In this document: positions 34,801 to 44,700 of the stretch, one piece after another | How the letters are laid out: every line of letters starts with the position of its first letter | How positions within the stretch are numbered: the stretch's first letter is position 1 | Assembly (NCBI GenBank): GCA_025331125.1 | Contig: JAOALB010000199.1 | Span: 17,559 to 81,558 of the forward strand | Direction: 5' to 3' | Source of the DNA: Mycogone perniciosa | Taxonomy: Eukaryota > Ascomycota > Sordariomycetes > Hypocreales > Hypocreaceae | Length of the DNA: 64,000 bases | The notes under the pieces: model-generated | Seen by the model: only the letters and a program-made list of their open reading frames with translations | What the model was told of the DNA's origin: nothing | Databases searched by the model: none | Translations under genes and position numbers: made by a program

Positions 34801-35106
34801 ACCCTTGTCCAGGTGGTAAACGCAGATGAGCTTGTCGTCGGCGCCGCTGGCCAGGTACCGCCCGTTGGGGGAGAAGCGCACAGAGTGAATGGTGCCTAGA
34901 TGATGGCTCATGTGGCACAGCTGTCGAGGCTTCGAGTAGCCGGGCTCTTGCGCATTGTAGGCAGCTTCAGTCGACCAGATGCGCACATGTCCATCGCCGC
35001 CTGCGGTAGCAAGGCGCTTCCCATCGGGGGAGACATGGCAGCTGTAGACTTCAAAATCCTTCTGCTCACCGCTATGGCTCAGCCACGAGGGCTTTATAAG
35101 GCGCAT
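31891..35106 (-). CDS. hir1: Histone chaperone subunit HIR1 (HIRA orthologue)
   Basis: Predicted 1045 residues in two exons, 35106-32076 and 31997-31891. A 78-bp intron near the 3' end splits LILG from KYRELQRLTAQYARVMDL. The N-terminus MRLIKPSWLSHSG is characteristic of HIR1/HIRA. About seven WD40 repeats follow (residues 10-390; for example GHDNDVQDLAWSYDSSLLVS). Next come a low-complexity linker, the B-motif-like region around ELKSRVTIGKDGRKRVAPLL (about residues 520-545), and the C-terminal Hira domain (about 700-970; VWQEFLPRAVILVTANRNFW). HIR1 with HIR2, HIR3 and HPC2 deposits H3-H4 outside S phase and represses histone genes, in the nucleus. The length fits filamentous-fungal orthologues. 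The Met at 35106 is chosen because the family N-terminus starts there, although the frame is open for 32 codons upstream. Confidence 0.95.
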
Positions 35107-35442
35107 GTCGAAAGAGATGCTAACATGAGGCGATGGAAATGATGGTGTCGTTGCCAATGGGCAGTCTTCCTGCTGACGCGCAGGCGCGTTTACTTTGCAC
35201 ACTTTTAGCCGTGTCGCATCTTAGCTGTTCCCAGTCATGGCAATGCCATGGGAGAACCAGGTGCTGATTGGTGGGAATGGAACAGGTTTGATCCGGTGCT
35301 CCGATGCAGGGGTTGGCAAGACTTGCACGAAGTACTTCGTAACTTGTCCGGAATGACGTCGTCTCTGCATGTAGTAATACTACTACGATTCCTACTTCGT
35401 GCTCTTGATGGATATCATGAATAAAGAGATCAATTGAAACTA
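35107..35442. other. Short intergenic spacer
   Basis: Promoter of HIR1 on one side and the 3' end of the NACHT-N gene on the other. It contains no nucleotide-binding-domain sequence that could continue the NACHT-N gene. Confidence 0.6.
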
Positions 35443-36512
35443 TTATACTCTCACTGAAGGACATCTTGCAGGTTTATTTCCATGTTTTCTTCCAGTCACG
35501 GTCTCCGCCGCGCCACTGCTCGTGTGATGGAATGTACTCTCAAAGCCGTCGAAATGTTCGTCATCACTGACCCCTTCACTACAGCTTAGCGGATCCAAGT
35601 CCCGATTGTGTTTTAGCAGAGCATCATTCACTTCGGTCCTGGCAAATGTATCCATATGCTTGGTCATGTGGTCATCTGCATCCTTGATCGCTTCGACCAG
35701 GCGATTTAGTCCATTCCATCCAACGACATTCTTCGCAGCCTTGTTCCAGGTGCTTGCCGCGGCGCAAACACAGTTCATCTCGAACTCGAGAACTTTGCGG
35801 TATAACTGAATCAGATATTCCCTCGTGTGAAATTCCTGGCGGTGGAAGTCTTGCTTGTCTTTCCAGCTGCTTGACAGCAGAAGCTCCGATAGGTGCATGT
35901 ACCATGGGATGCGACCCAAGACATGCATGGCTCCGCGCCTCATGTCTTCCACCTGCAATATGGGATCCAGTAAGAGCTGCTAGCATGTAAGTACAGATTA
36001 ACTGCTGCAGCTATTATACGAGGAGCAGGTCTTACCGGCGTGAGAATGCATGTGCCAGACCAGGCGACAGCGGTAGACGGATACACAGCCCATGCTGATT
36101 CGATTATGTCCTTCGATGACTTGAGCAGTATGCGAGCCGAACCACCCACTTGAGAGGCCTTTGAAGTGCGAGTTTTGTGCAGTCCAGCGTCGGTGATGGT
36201 GGTCAGGATCTCTAATCGCTCTTCGTCGGACTTGGTGCTAAATGACGAGTTCATACCATCGATGACATGGCCATGGGGTAGCTCCTGGGACAAAATGGCC
36301 TCGTAGGCCGTGACAAGCCCAGCAGATCCTAGATTATCCCTCAGGGCATTGTAGGCCGCGTTCCAGAGCTCGAGGGAAATCTCAGCGTGAGGGTAGTGAC
36401 ATCTGGAAAAGAAGGGTGATTGTGATTTGTGAATCTGATTGGCATTATGGTGGAGGAGGCGGTCGACAAGCCTTCTAATGCCGTGGACTTCTGAGTTGTG
36501 ATGCTTTGTCAT
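35443..36512 (-). CDS. Orphan NLR N-terminal domain protein (NACHT-N type)
   Basis: Predicted 328 residues in two exons, 36512-36036 and 35952-35443. The 83-bp intron (GTAAGA...GCAG, branch CTAGC-like) joins CILTP to VEDMRRGAMHVLGRIPWYMH in phase. The body fits the all-helical N-terminal domain that precedes NACHT in many fungal NLR-like proteins: SLELWNAAYNALRDN, LVTAYEAILSQEL, SAWAVYPSTAVAWSGTCILT, then IPWYMHLSELLL and YRKVLEFEMNCVCAA. The usual continuation, a P-loop NACHT domain, is absent: a stop codon follows at 35443 and no Walker A is found downstream. So this is either a functional stand-alone N-domain protein or an NLR cut short. It could act with NLRs encoded elsewhere in cell-death or non-self recognition (inference). 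Confidence 0.72.
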
Positions 36513-37884
36513 TTCGGTTAACGGTTCCTCCCTAGTCTAGGAGACTCCAAAAAATATTAGGAAAATGTGATTAGATGCTGAGAGCATAAGTATCTAATAG
36601 CAGCAGAGAAATGTATCAGTCATAAAGTTCCGGGTACCCGGTTCAGTGACGTTTGTTGATACGTCAAGGGTCTAAGACGACCAAGGATGCGCACGATGCG
36701 ATCTACATGTCCATGGGTATTAGGATATTGAACAACACGACGGAATCGTTGTTAGTTGAAGCAAGATTTACAATCACACAATAATCCGTGAATTAAGTGA
36801 GATTGTAATAGTTACCAAGTGTTTTATACCATGTGGAAAATGTAACAATTGGCCTTGGCTCTGTATTAGGAGAAGTTCTTCTCAATTCATCATCTGCCTC
36901 TAATTATGTCCATTCATGAGAGATCTCGCCGAAGGAGCCGTTGTTTGCGTCATAAGATGAGGCCAAGAAGCTAAGACTGGGCCAGAGCGCGTTGGCCAAG
37001 AAAAACGAAGCAACTAATAACCAGTATCATTATTGAAACAAAATGCGGGGGGAATAATAGCACTTTTGCTTTTTGTTGCTTGTTTAATGTTGATCTCGAT
37101 ATATTGCAGCAACTCGGCATGATGACAGGTTATTGCCAATTGGAGACGTCAATGTCAGCGGCTCTCTTCGGTTACTATAATGTAGATACATAGCTATATA
37201 CATACCAGATCTTCTGAGTTCGAGTATAAGTCGGGTTCTAGGATCGTATCATGTGCAGTGTTGTGTCATCTTGGTCATAATTAGACATCAAGTCTAGCTG
37301 GTTGCGAGACCCCGTTCCTGTACACAATATGCGAATCTCCCAAGCCAATATCTATAGCGCATACGGAGTACGGAGTCGATGTACACTGATCCTATAGAAT
37401 CGCAATTATGGACAGTTGCCTTCAAGTAGACATGCAGACTGGAATTTAAAGTCCATATCAATTGTAGCCAGCACATCACACTACCGCGACCCAAACCTTC
37501 CGCATCTCTCTCTTCGCATCGTCAGAAAGATGTCCATTAAAAGGAGATCCATCCGAATATACACAAAAATACTATCCAATTCAATATTTCTCGCACTAAA
37601 GTATTAACAAAGGGGCTATTGTCTCCTTCATATTGGGTTCTCGCTTTGTGTTTTGCGGATTCGGCTGCCCGCCAGCTGCCAGCAGAGAGTGATATCGATT
37701 TTGCCATCTCCCGTTCATCTCTTGATGCACACAGAAAAACAAACACTGCTGCTGCTCGTGCCTTTCTTCCCTCTTCCACCTCACCATCTCTTCAGGCTTC
37801 AAGACAACCTTTGGGCTCAAATCCTTCCACACTCGTCAGCGATCAATCACCCCAAGACAGCTCGTACAGGAATCTCCTTTCAAT
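36513..37884. other. Intergenic, no gene seen
   Basis: About 1.4 kb with no convincing frame. It includes TACGGAGTA at 37362-37370, directly followed by a second CGGAGT, and AT-leaning stretches. The last few hundred bases should be the promoter of the Hce2-like gene, with CT-rich sequence from about 37730 to 37860. Confidence 0.55.
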
Positions 37885-38370
37885 ATGCTCTCTCTCTGCG
37901 TGTTTGCGGGTCTGGTAATTGCTGCCATGGCTGCCACTGCTGCCCCTACGGCTCGGAATAGCACTGGCTTCATCTGGAACCCTTCTTCTGAAGACCAGAC
38001 TACCTGCGATCACTCGAGCTTCGCTCAAGCTTCCGGTAACGAGGCCGCCGACTGGCGTCACTGCGCTGCACTCTCTAGCTCCTGGGCCAGTGAGAATGGC
38101 ACGTTCCGCATCGATGATGTCTCTGGCGACGATTTCATCCCCATCCTCAACTCGAAGGGATGCATCCTCGGCGTCAAGGCCATGGATCGGGCTCATGGCT
38201 CCTACATTATGGGGGACATTGATGTGAAGGACATCCTTAAAGTTGCTCTCCAGTACTTCTCAGAGGGAACCAACCTCGCGGTTGAGGGCGACCTGAACTG
38301 CACAGTCGCTGCCGGTGGCCGCGCGGGCTTGCACTGGCAAATCTATGGCCAGGTTTACTCGGCATCCTGA
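37885..38370 (+). CDS. Secreted Hce2-type (Ecp2-like) effector candidate
   Basis: Single exon, 161 residues. Residues 1-20 form a signal peptide (LSLCVFAGLVIAAMAATAAP). The mature part shows the Hce2 pattern (homologues of the Cladosporium fulvum Ecp2 effector): CDHSSF near residue 41, WRHCAALSSSW (57-67), a glycine/aspartate-rich middle with GCILGVKAMD (92-101), a helix GDIDVKDILKVALQYF (109-124) and LNCTVAAGGRAGLHWQIYGQ near the end. Four cysteines in the mature part (41, 60, 93 and 139 by count) fit two disulphides. Ecp2-type proteins are secreted, in some fungi promote virulence or trigger necrosis, and are also found in saprotrophs, where an antagonistic role has been proposed. No catalytic activity is expected. 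The reading frame is intact. Its neighbours are an orphan NLR-domain gene and a decayed repeat gene. Confidence 0.8.
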   Translation: MLSLCVFAGLVIAAMAATAAPTARNSTGFIWNPSSEDQTTCDHSSFAQASGNEAADWRHCAALSSSWASENGTFRIDDVSGDDFIPILNSKGCILGVKAMDRAHGSYIMGDIDVKDILKVALQYFSEGTNLAVEGDLNCTVAAGGRAGLHWQIYGQVYSAS

Positions 38371-38879
38371 GGGTACGGCTCAAGGCGCGGCCTGCCTCTG
38401 CCCACATGGATGCAACGAGTCATAGTTCATCATTCACAGTAAGGAGATGATAGAGGATGAGCTTCTTCAGCATCAAGCTAACGTCAGGACGAGACTAGCC
38501 TAACGACCCATATGCGTCTCGGTTGCAAATACATTCAAGGGCGGCATTGGAAAGGGGTTCCAGGACGAGACAAGTTTCACAGATATGGACAGTTTTAAGA
38601 GCAAGTCGGCGGCAATCGCCTCCACTCGGATCACATGGCACAGTGGTCTAGTTTTCACGTTTCAACGATAAAGGGTCTGCTTTGCAAGGAACGGTATCAT
38701 GGTGATGCATATGGAGACACAAAATACCCGGATAGATAAAATTATGGGAATAATAATCACTTCGATTTTTCATATAAGTGGTCCTACAACATCCTTTCGT
38801 TTTTTTAATCGTTTTTTTTGTTTTTTTTCATGTCTGTGACGTTAGAAAAGAAGCGCCATCCACCAACAAAGGCGTTGAA
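38371..38879. other. Intergenic, no gene seen
   Basis: 3' side of the Hce2-like gene. Contains a T-rich tract (about 38800-38830). Nothing else recognised. Confidence 0.55.
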
Positions 38880-39440
38880 CGGCAAGCCAGAACACTAGCT
38901 TGAATGGTAACTTTGCCGACAGCCTGAATGGCAGCGTAAACGGCTGTTTGGGCAACACCGACTTGAAGTGAGTCCGAATGCGAGCTTGAATGGAGGCTTG
39001 AATGGAAGCTTGAATGGAAGCTTGAACGGTAGCTTGAACAGAAGCCTGAATGGAAGCTTGAAAGGGAGCTTGAAAGGCACCTTAGACGCTTCTTATACGC
39101 TACAGATTATGGAGCACAGCTAAATGAATCGCCTGAATGGCTGCTTGAAAGGCTGCTCGAGCGGCAACTGGATAGATCGCCTGAATGGCAGCCTTGAAAG
39201 GGAGCTTAAACGGCTGCTTGGAATCGAATGGTCTTGAGTTAAATCAGCTCTACTAGTCGCCGATTCCATTCATTAAGCTCAGGTCGCCCTCTTGGCCTCC
39301 CACCATAACACGTAAGATCATGCAACTCTTCAGCCAACCTCCCCAAGCCAGTCTGATAAAAGCTGCTAAGTGTCGCCTCGAACCGCCTCATCCGTGCGAC
39401 AATCTCGCTCAAGGCTTGTTATGAAATTGAGCTTTCACTT
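38880..39440 (-). pseudogene. Decayed gene with 12-bp (4-residue) repeat tract
   Basis: On the minus strand, about 39402-39243 reads without interruption as EIVARMRRFEATLSSFYQTG, LGRLAEELHDLTCYGGRPRG, RPELNEWNRRLVELI and then a stop. This has a strongly protein-like composition. Beyond the stop, 39215-38890 holds a degenerate 12-bp tandem repeat (plus strand GCTTGAATGGAA), densest at 38985-39085. In one minus frame it reads as QASI/QATV/QAPF units (a Gln-Ala-x-hydrophobic period of four); in another, as PFKL. Upstream of 39405 the frame breaks (TAA). Stops and frame breaks on both sides of the block mean the gene is dead or heavily rearranged. The plus strand reads SLNG repeats but with stops. 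I do not recognise the family. Confidence 0.5.
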
Positions 39441-39752
39441 TGCGGCTTTGACGCTAATGTGCGACTTTTGTCAGTCTTTCGACAACGCTGTCCACCCACA
39501 ACATGTGAAGGGTGCCTCCTCAATGCCCAAGAGCACCTTCAAAGACAGGCGTCCACGGTTTCAGACTATGAATCGGAGCGTTGACATAGTATTATTAGAC
39601 AGATTAATAAACACAATGGATGCCACAGCCTTTTGTTCGCGCTTAAAATGTCAATGCGCTGCGCTATCGACAATCTGACCAAGGCAAGGTTGGCTCGAAA
39701 ATCATGTTGCTTATAACTTTGTCATCTGCCGAACTACACACTACACACTACA

Positions 39753-39796
39753 CCGCTGAGCTTGAGCTTGAGCTTGGGCTTGGGCTTGGGCTTGTT
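39753..39796. repeat. Hexanucleotide repeat (GAGCTT/GGGCTT)
   Basis: Seven tandem hexamers, GAGCTT changing to GGGCTT. The sequence is related in flavour to the GCTTGA repeat about 700 bp upstream, perhaps of common origin. The remaining sequence from 39441 to 40102 shows no supported gene; a 102-codon plus frame at 39370-39678 overlaps the minus-strand relic and is not called. Confidence 0.8.
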
Positions 39797-40102
39797 TGAT
39801 CCTTCAAGCTCTGCAGCTTTTTTTCGTTTTTCAGGCCCCGGATGGTCTTTTATTCATGGAATATGCTATTTTCATTCTTCCCCTAGACTCTTTTAATTCT
39901 TCTCCGGGACAGCCCTACCTGCTTGGTTGTGATTGCCATCCAATCCCGCATCAACCTCCAAATCCCGTTCCGTGTTTTCGATCTTGCTGCTGGACTCGGT
40001 ATCGAAACTCCAGCGGCCTTGTTCCAAATACTAATACTCCATGGGTCAAATGACAAGCAGTCCTGGAACAATACAGTTCGGACTCGCTGGCGCTGAACCG
40101 CC

Positions 40103-40768
40103 ATGGTTGCCACACCTGTCACTTTGGCTCAGCGAGCTACCATCTTTCTCGAGCGCCCCAGCAAGCGGCAAAGACGAGAGATTATGAAGGAGAGAGAAAT
40201 GCGCATAGAGGAAGACGCATCTAAGCGTCGCGCCAGGGACTATCTAGATCTCTTCCTGGAGAACTCCGAATGGAGAGATCGACGGCATCACATCACCATC
40301 CTGCGAGATGCCGTCCCAACCATGGAAGAGCTCGAATCATTCGGCGAGTTGAATCAAAAGGAGGGCACGCAGGCTTGTCGCCGCCTTTTCAGAGCCGTTG
40401 TCGTGTGGGACGAACTCGGATTCTCCCTCTGGCAGAGGCTGAAAGCTGCATCGGAGAGCAAACGGAGGGAGCCTGAGATGGCCGAGATGGCCGAGTTTCT
40501 GGTCAAAGCAACCAGTTTACCGGCATCTGGAACGTCCACTCGCCGCGGATCAGCAGACTCCACCCCCTCAAGGAAGACACCATGGTCGATACGATCATTC
40601 TCGTTATCGAGCGAAAACGTGAAGGCTTTCAGGCGGAAGCGGTCGAGCAGAACTCCATCACCAGACCAGCGAAGTCCTGCGGAACATGTCGATTGCAAGC
40701 CATGCCAGTCCTGTGAGGCAGGTCATCCAGGGATACGGCGAAGAACAGGCTCAATTCCGTGGTTTTAA
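40103..40768 (+). CDS. Hypothetical protein, charged
   Basis: Single-exon frame of 221 residues. The first 130 residues are helical and highly charged, with an Arg/Lys/Glu-rich helix (RPSKRQRREIMKEREMRIEE) and a block with the look of a real fold (RRLFRAVVVWDELGFSLWQR). The rest is Ser/Arg-rich and probably disordered, with a CKPCQSC motif near the end (about residues 198-204). No signal peptide, membrane segment or known domain. It could be a nuclear protein by its basic stretches. The minus strand also has a long frame, so some doubt remains that this is a gene. Confidence 0.45.
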   Translation: MVATPVTLAQRATIFLERPSKRQRREIMKEREMRIEEDASKRRARDYLDLFLENSEWRDRRHHITILRDAVPTMEELESFGELNQKEGTQACRRLFRAVVVWDELGFSLWQRLKAASESKRREPEMAEMAEFLVKATSLPASGTSTRRGSADSTPSRKTPWSIRSFSLSSENVKAFRRKRSSRTPSPDQRSPAEHVDCKPCQSCEAGHPGIRRRTGSIPWF

Positions 40769-41786
40769 CGCTTGAGGAAATGCCAGCTCGATGGCTGGTC
40801 ACGAAGCGGCATTCCGAAAGTCATCTCGAGGGAATAGCTATTCACCGTCAGATGGCATTGCGTATGTTTGCAGGGGGGTCTGTAATCGCTTATTGGGGTA
40901 TATACAGTCCTCAAAGGTCTCATTTCAGCGAGCGACTAGATACGTCGCGGCGTTTGGGCTTGTTTTCGACGGAAGGGATCGCCATTATTAGCGGATATCT
41001 AGCCTGGTTCATGGTGCTTAGCCAGGAGTTTGGAGGATCATTCACAGCGTGATTATTGACTAGCGGTGACTTGATCCGGATATTGGTGTCGGGAATACGT
41101 CTTGTGACGTTTGGCGTGGAAGATGGAGGCAATAAGTTGGTGCGCACTCGATTATTGGACATGATACCAAAAGCGCTGTTGATACCAAAGGATCTTAATT
41201 CAATTGCTCACTCCAAGTCGGGGGTGGTGGTTCGGTGCCTTATTTAATATACTTTACAGACATGTAAGATACGACAGTACGGAGTAAGTCTGTCAAATAT
41301 AATTAATTTCTCTAAAAATTTACACCATTATCTTTAATTAATAAACAATACATCTGACAATCCATCATTCTCATTTATTTCATCAAAGTTTGACAATCAT
41401 CCGAATTTCAATCTCAGGCAATTCAGACAATCAGGGTAGGCCGTCTGTCTGCCTTAGGTAAGCAGAAAGAAGCCGAAGTGGTCTGTGCGCAGGCGCTTTC
41501 ACTGCTGGCAGGCAGGCGCGGACCAAGATTTGTTGTTTCAAGGCTGCAGGCGCGCGAGCTCCAGCGTTTGTCTTTCTTTCAAGGTCCGCTTTGGTACAGC
41601 ATCACATTCTCCTTCGAACCTCATCATTCACTTCTCCTCGAGGTTCTCGCTGTCGGTGCCACCGATCATTTACGAAACCGCGAGCTTCGGCGCATATTTT
41701 CCTTTTCGAATTGCGCAGCGTTACGGCGTAATCGACCTTCGAGTGATGACGAGACGAGCTCTCTCCTTGTCGACCTAAGCACAACG
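40769..41786. other. Intergenic, promoter region of the MLP1/TPR gene
   Basis: About 1 kb with no supported gene. TACGGAGTA occurs at 41278-41286. An AT-rich stretch (41290-41400) precedes the likely 5' leader of the next gene. A frame that is open from 41478 runs into the gene in phase, but the start is taken at 41787. Confidence 0.55.
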
Positions 41787-44700
41787 ATGGCGGCTGCAGA
41801 AGTCGACATCGGCTACCTCGCAGGCCACCTCGGCCTCGATCAGCCTGTGCTGACCTCCCTGAAAACACAGCCGACGGTCGACCTCGTTTCGGCTCTGCTG
41901 CAGGCGGTGGCGGTAAAGGCCCATGACTTCGAGACGCTCTACGCGGAGAAGCTGCAAACCGATATTGAGCTTGAGAACGCGGTGAGAAGCTCCGAGTCTC
42001 GATTGCAGACGTCCAAGGCGACTGCAGACAAGGCTCTGAAGGATTTGGAGGAGACTAGACAGCGTTTGAAGGAGGAGGGTACGTGCTTGTATGCTATTCG
42101 ATGTGTGCTCGTCTGACCTTCTTTGCGTCCCACAGAAACGAAACGACAGTCGGTGGAGAATGATCTCCAAACCCTGAAAGCAAAATACTCTGATCACGAT
42201 GCCGAAGTCAAGGCTCTCAACGACAAGATCGAAACGCTTCAGTCGTCCAATCGCACAAACTTGAGTATCATCGAGTCGAACAACAAGCGCGATCAGACAT
42301 TGACCGAGGAACTTACCAAGCAACACCAAAGGAATGTCGAACTTTCCCGTGAGGTGACCGCCCTTCAGCAGTCTGAACAAAATGCAAAGGGACAATTGAA
42401 CAGCGCCAAATATCGCCAAGAGGCTCTTCAGCAACAGCTCGATCTCGCTCGCCAAAATGCCGAATGGCTCGAGAACGAACTAAAGACCAAGAGCGACGAG
42501 GCCCTCAAATACCGAAAGGAAAAGGGCGCTAGAATCGCCGAACTGCAACGCCAAAATGAGGACGCCAAGTCCCAGGTCAGTGCCCTTAAGCGGTCGGAGC
42601 AACAGCTACGCGAACGACTCGAAACGATGCAAGCAAAGGCCGATGATGCACTTGTCAAATTGCAGAAACAGGAGGGTTCTTTTGCCTCCACCGTGGAGAG
42701 CTATAAGCAAGAACTCGAAGACCAACGGCGTCTTGTGGAGATGTCGGAGCAGCTCAGCAAGAAACACCAAGACCGTGTCCGAGAACTTGAGGGTGAGAAG
42801 GAGCGCCTCAAGGACAATTACGAGAACGAACTTCGTCGTGTCCGTCTGGAACTTGAGTCGGAGCGCCGGGTCACCACTGAAATGGAGGAGCGAATCCGCC
42901 AGTTGGAGAATGAGCTTGACGATGTTCAAGTACGTCTGGACCATGGCCCTCCCGCTGCATCGACGCCACAGACGCCTCGACCCAATGGATCTATATTTGG
43001 TCGAGCAGCATCACCCTTTGGAACACCCGGTTCGATACGCAGCAAGTCAGCCATTACGGCCACGCAAGCGATAGAACAGCTTTATCAAGTCAAGGGACAA
43101 CTTGCCAGTGAGCGACGGAGAAACCAGCAGCTCGGTGAAGAATTGGACAGTATGATAGCTGCTCTTGAGGCCAAGACACCCGAGATCCAGGAACTCCAGT
43201 CTGAGGCCGAGACTCTCCGTAGGGAGATTGCACACATGTCGGAACTCTCGCAGCAAAGCTTCGAAGAACGGGATGCTGCAAGGAAGGTGGCACGAAAAGC
43301 AGAGAGCACCCTTGCCACAGCCCAATCTGAGACCAAAATTTTGCGAACACAATTGCGCGATTTGGGCACCCAAATTCAAATGCTTGTATTCAACATTTAT
43401 GCCATTGAAAGGGGCATGGATCAACTGACCGAGGAGGAGAAATTCCGCCTGCAGCAACTCGAAAAAGGTGAAGTCACCGAGGAGGCACTGTCCGACCTCT
43501 CTGACACCCATCAATTCATTACACAGAAGCTGGTGGTTTTCAAGGATACCAAGTCCCTCCAGGCCAAGAACGAGGATCTCTTGCGCATCACCCGGGAGCT
43601 TGCTGAGCAAATGGAGAGCGAGGAAGCTTTGGCTGCAAAGCACCAGGCCAAGCAGGACCATGATATGGTAGAAAGGCTACAACAGGATCTGACTCACATG
43701 ACAGAAGAGATCAAATCTGCCAAGCTCACGATGGAAAGTTACAAAATGGAGCGTGATATGTTCCGGCGACTACTTCAACAACGTGGTCCCGGTGACGATG
43801 CCTCTCTCATGCGTCATTCTCTTGATGGTCGTGTGCCACTCGTCAGCATTGAATCTGGAGAGCAAACAGAGACGCTCACCGAGGCTCTACGCAAACTGCA
43901 ATCGGAGTATGACGGTTTCCGGGATGCTCAAGATGGTGCGCGGAAGGATTTCAGAGATCAGATTGATCATCTGACTGCGGAAAAGAACTCTCTCCAGACA
44001 ACAAATATCAAGTTACAGGGTGAAGCTAAGCTCGAGTTTGAAAGACGTGAGATGTTGCAAGGCAATTACGTCGCTCTTCAGACGGAGAACAGTGAGCTTC
44101 AAAAGCGCAACCAAGTTCTATCCGAGACAACTGCGAAGCAAGATATAAGGACTCAGCAAGTTGCTGAGGAACTTATCGAGGCTAAAGGACTTCTCGACAG
44201 CATGCGAAACGAGACGGCTAATCTTAAGGCGGAAAAGAAGCTCTGGAAGGACATTCAGGAGCGCATGAGCAAGGACAACGACTCTCTTATTGAGGAGAAG
44301 AACAGACTCGCCAACCTCCTCACATCTCAGCAATTCCTGGAGAATGAACGGAACATCACCGAGTCAGAAGCTCGTCGCAAGGCTCAATCCAAGATTGAAA
44401 GCCTGGAACTTGAGTTGAGCACCGCGCAGAAGAAGTTGTCTCAGGCAGTGGAAGAGAGCCGGAATCTACAGCAGAGGAAGGAGTTCGAGGCGAAGGAATC
44501 TCAAAAGCGTATTGATGATTTGATGGCTAGCCTGAGTCAAATCCGCGAGGAACACGTCGGCACCAAGACGAGCAAAGATCATCTCCAAGCTCGTGTCGAC
44601 GAGTTGACAGTTGAGCTTCGGAATGCCGAAGAGCGTGTAGGCCGATTGCAGCCACGTCCCACCCCACGCCCCGGCCTGACGGCGGATAACAACCGCCAGC

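Noticed and set aside
35203..35442. Continuation of the NACHT-N gene into a nucleotide-binding domain
   Set aside because: No Walker A or other NACHT motif in any frame between the stop at 35443 and HIR1.
38890..39215. CRISPR-like tandem repeats
   Set aside because: Units are 12 bp, contiguous and without spacers, in a eukaryotic genome; it is a minisatellite.
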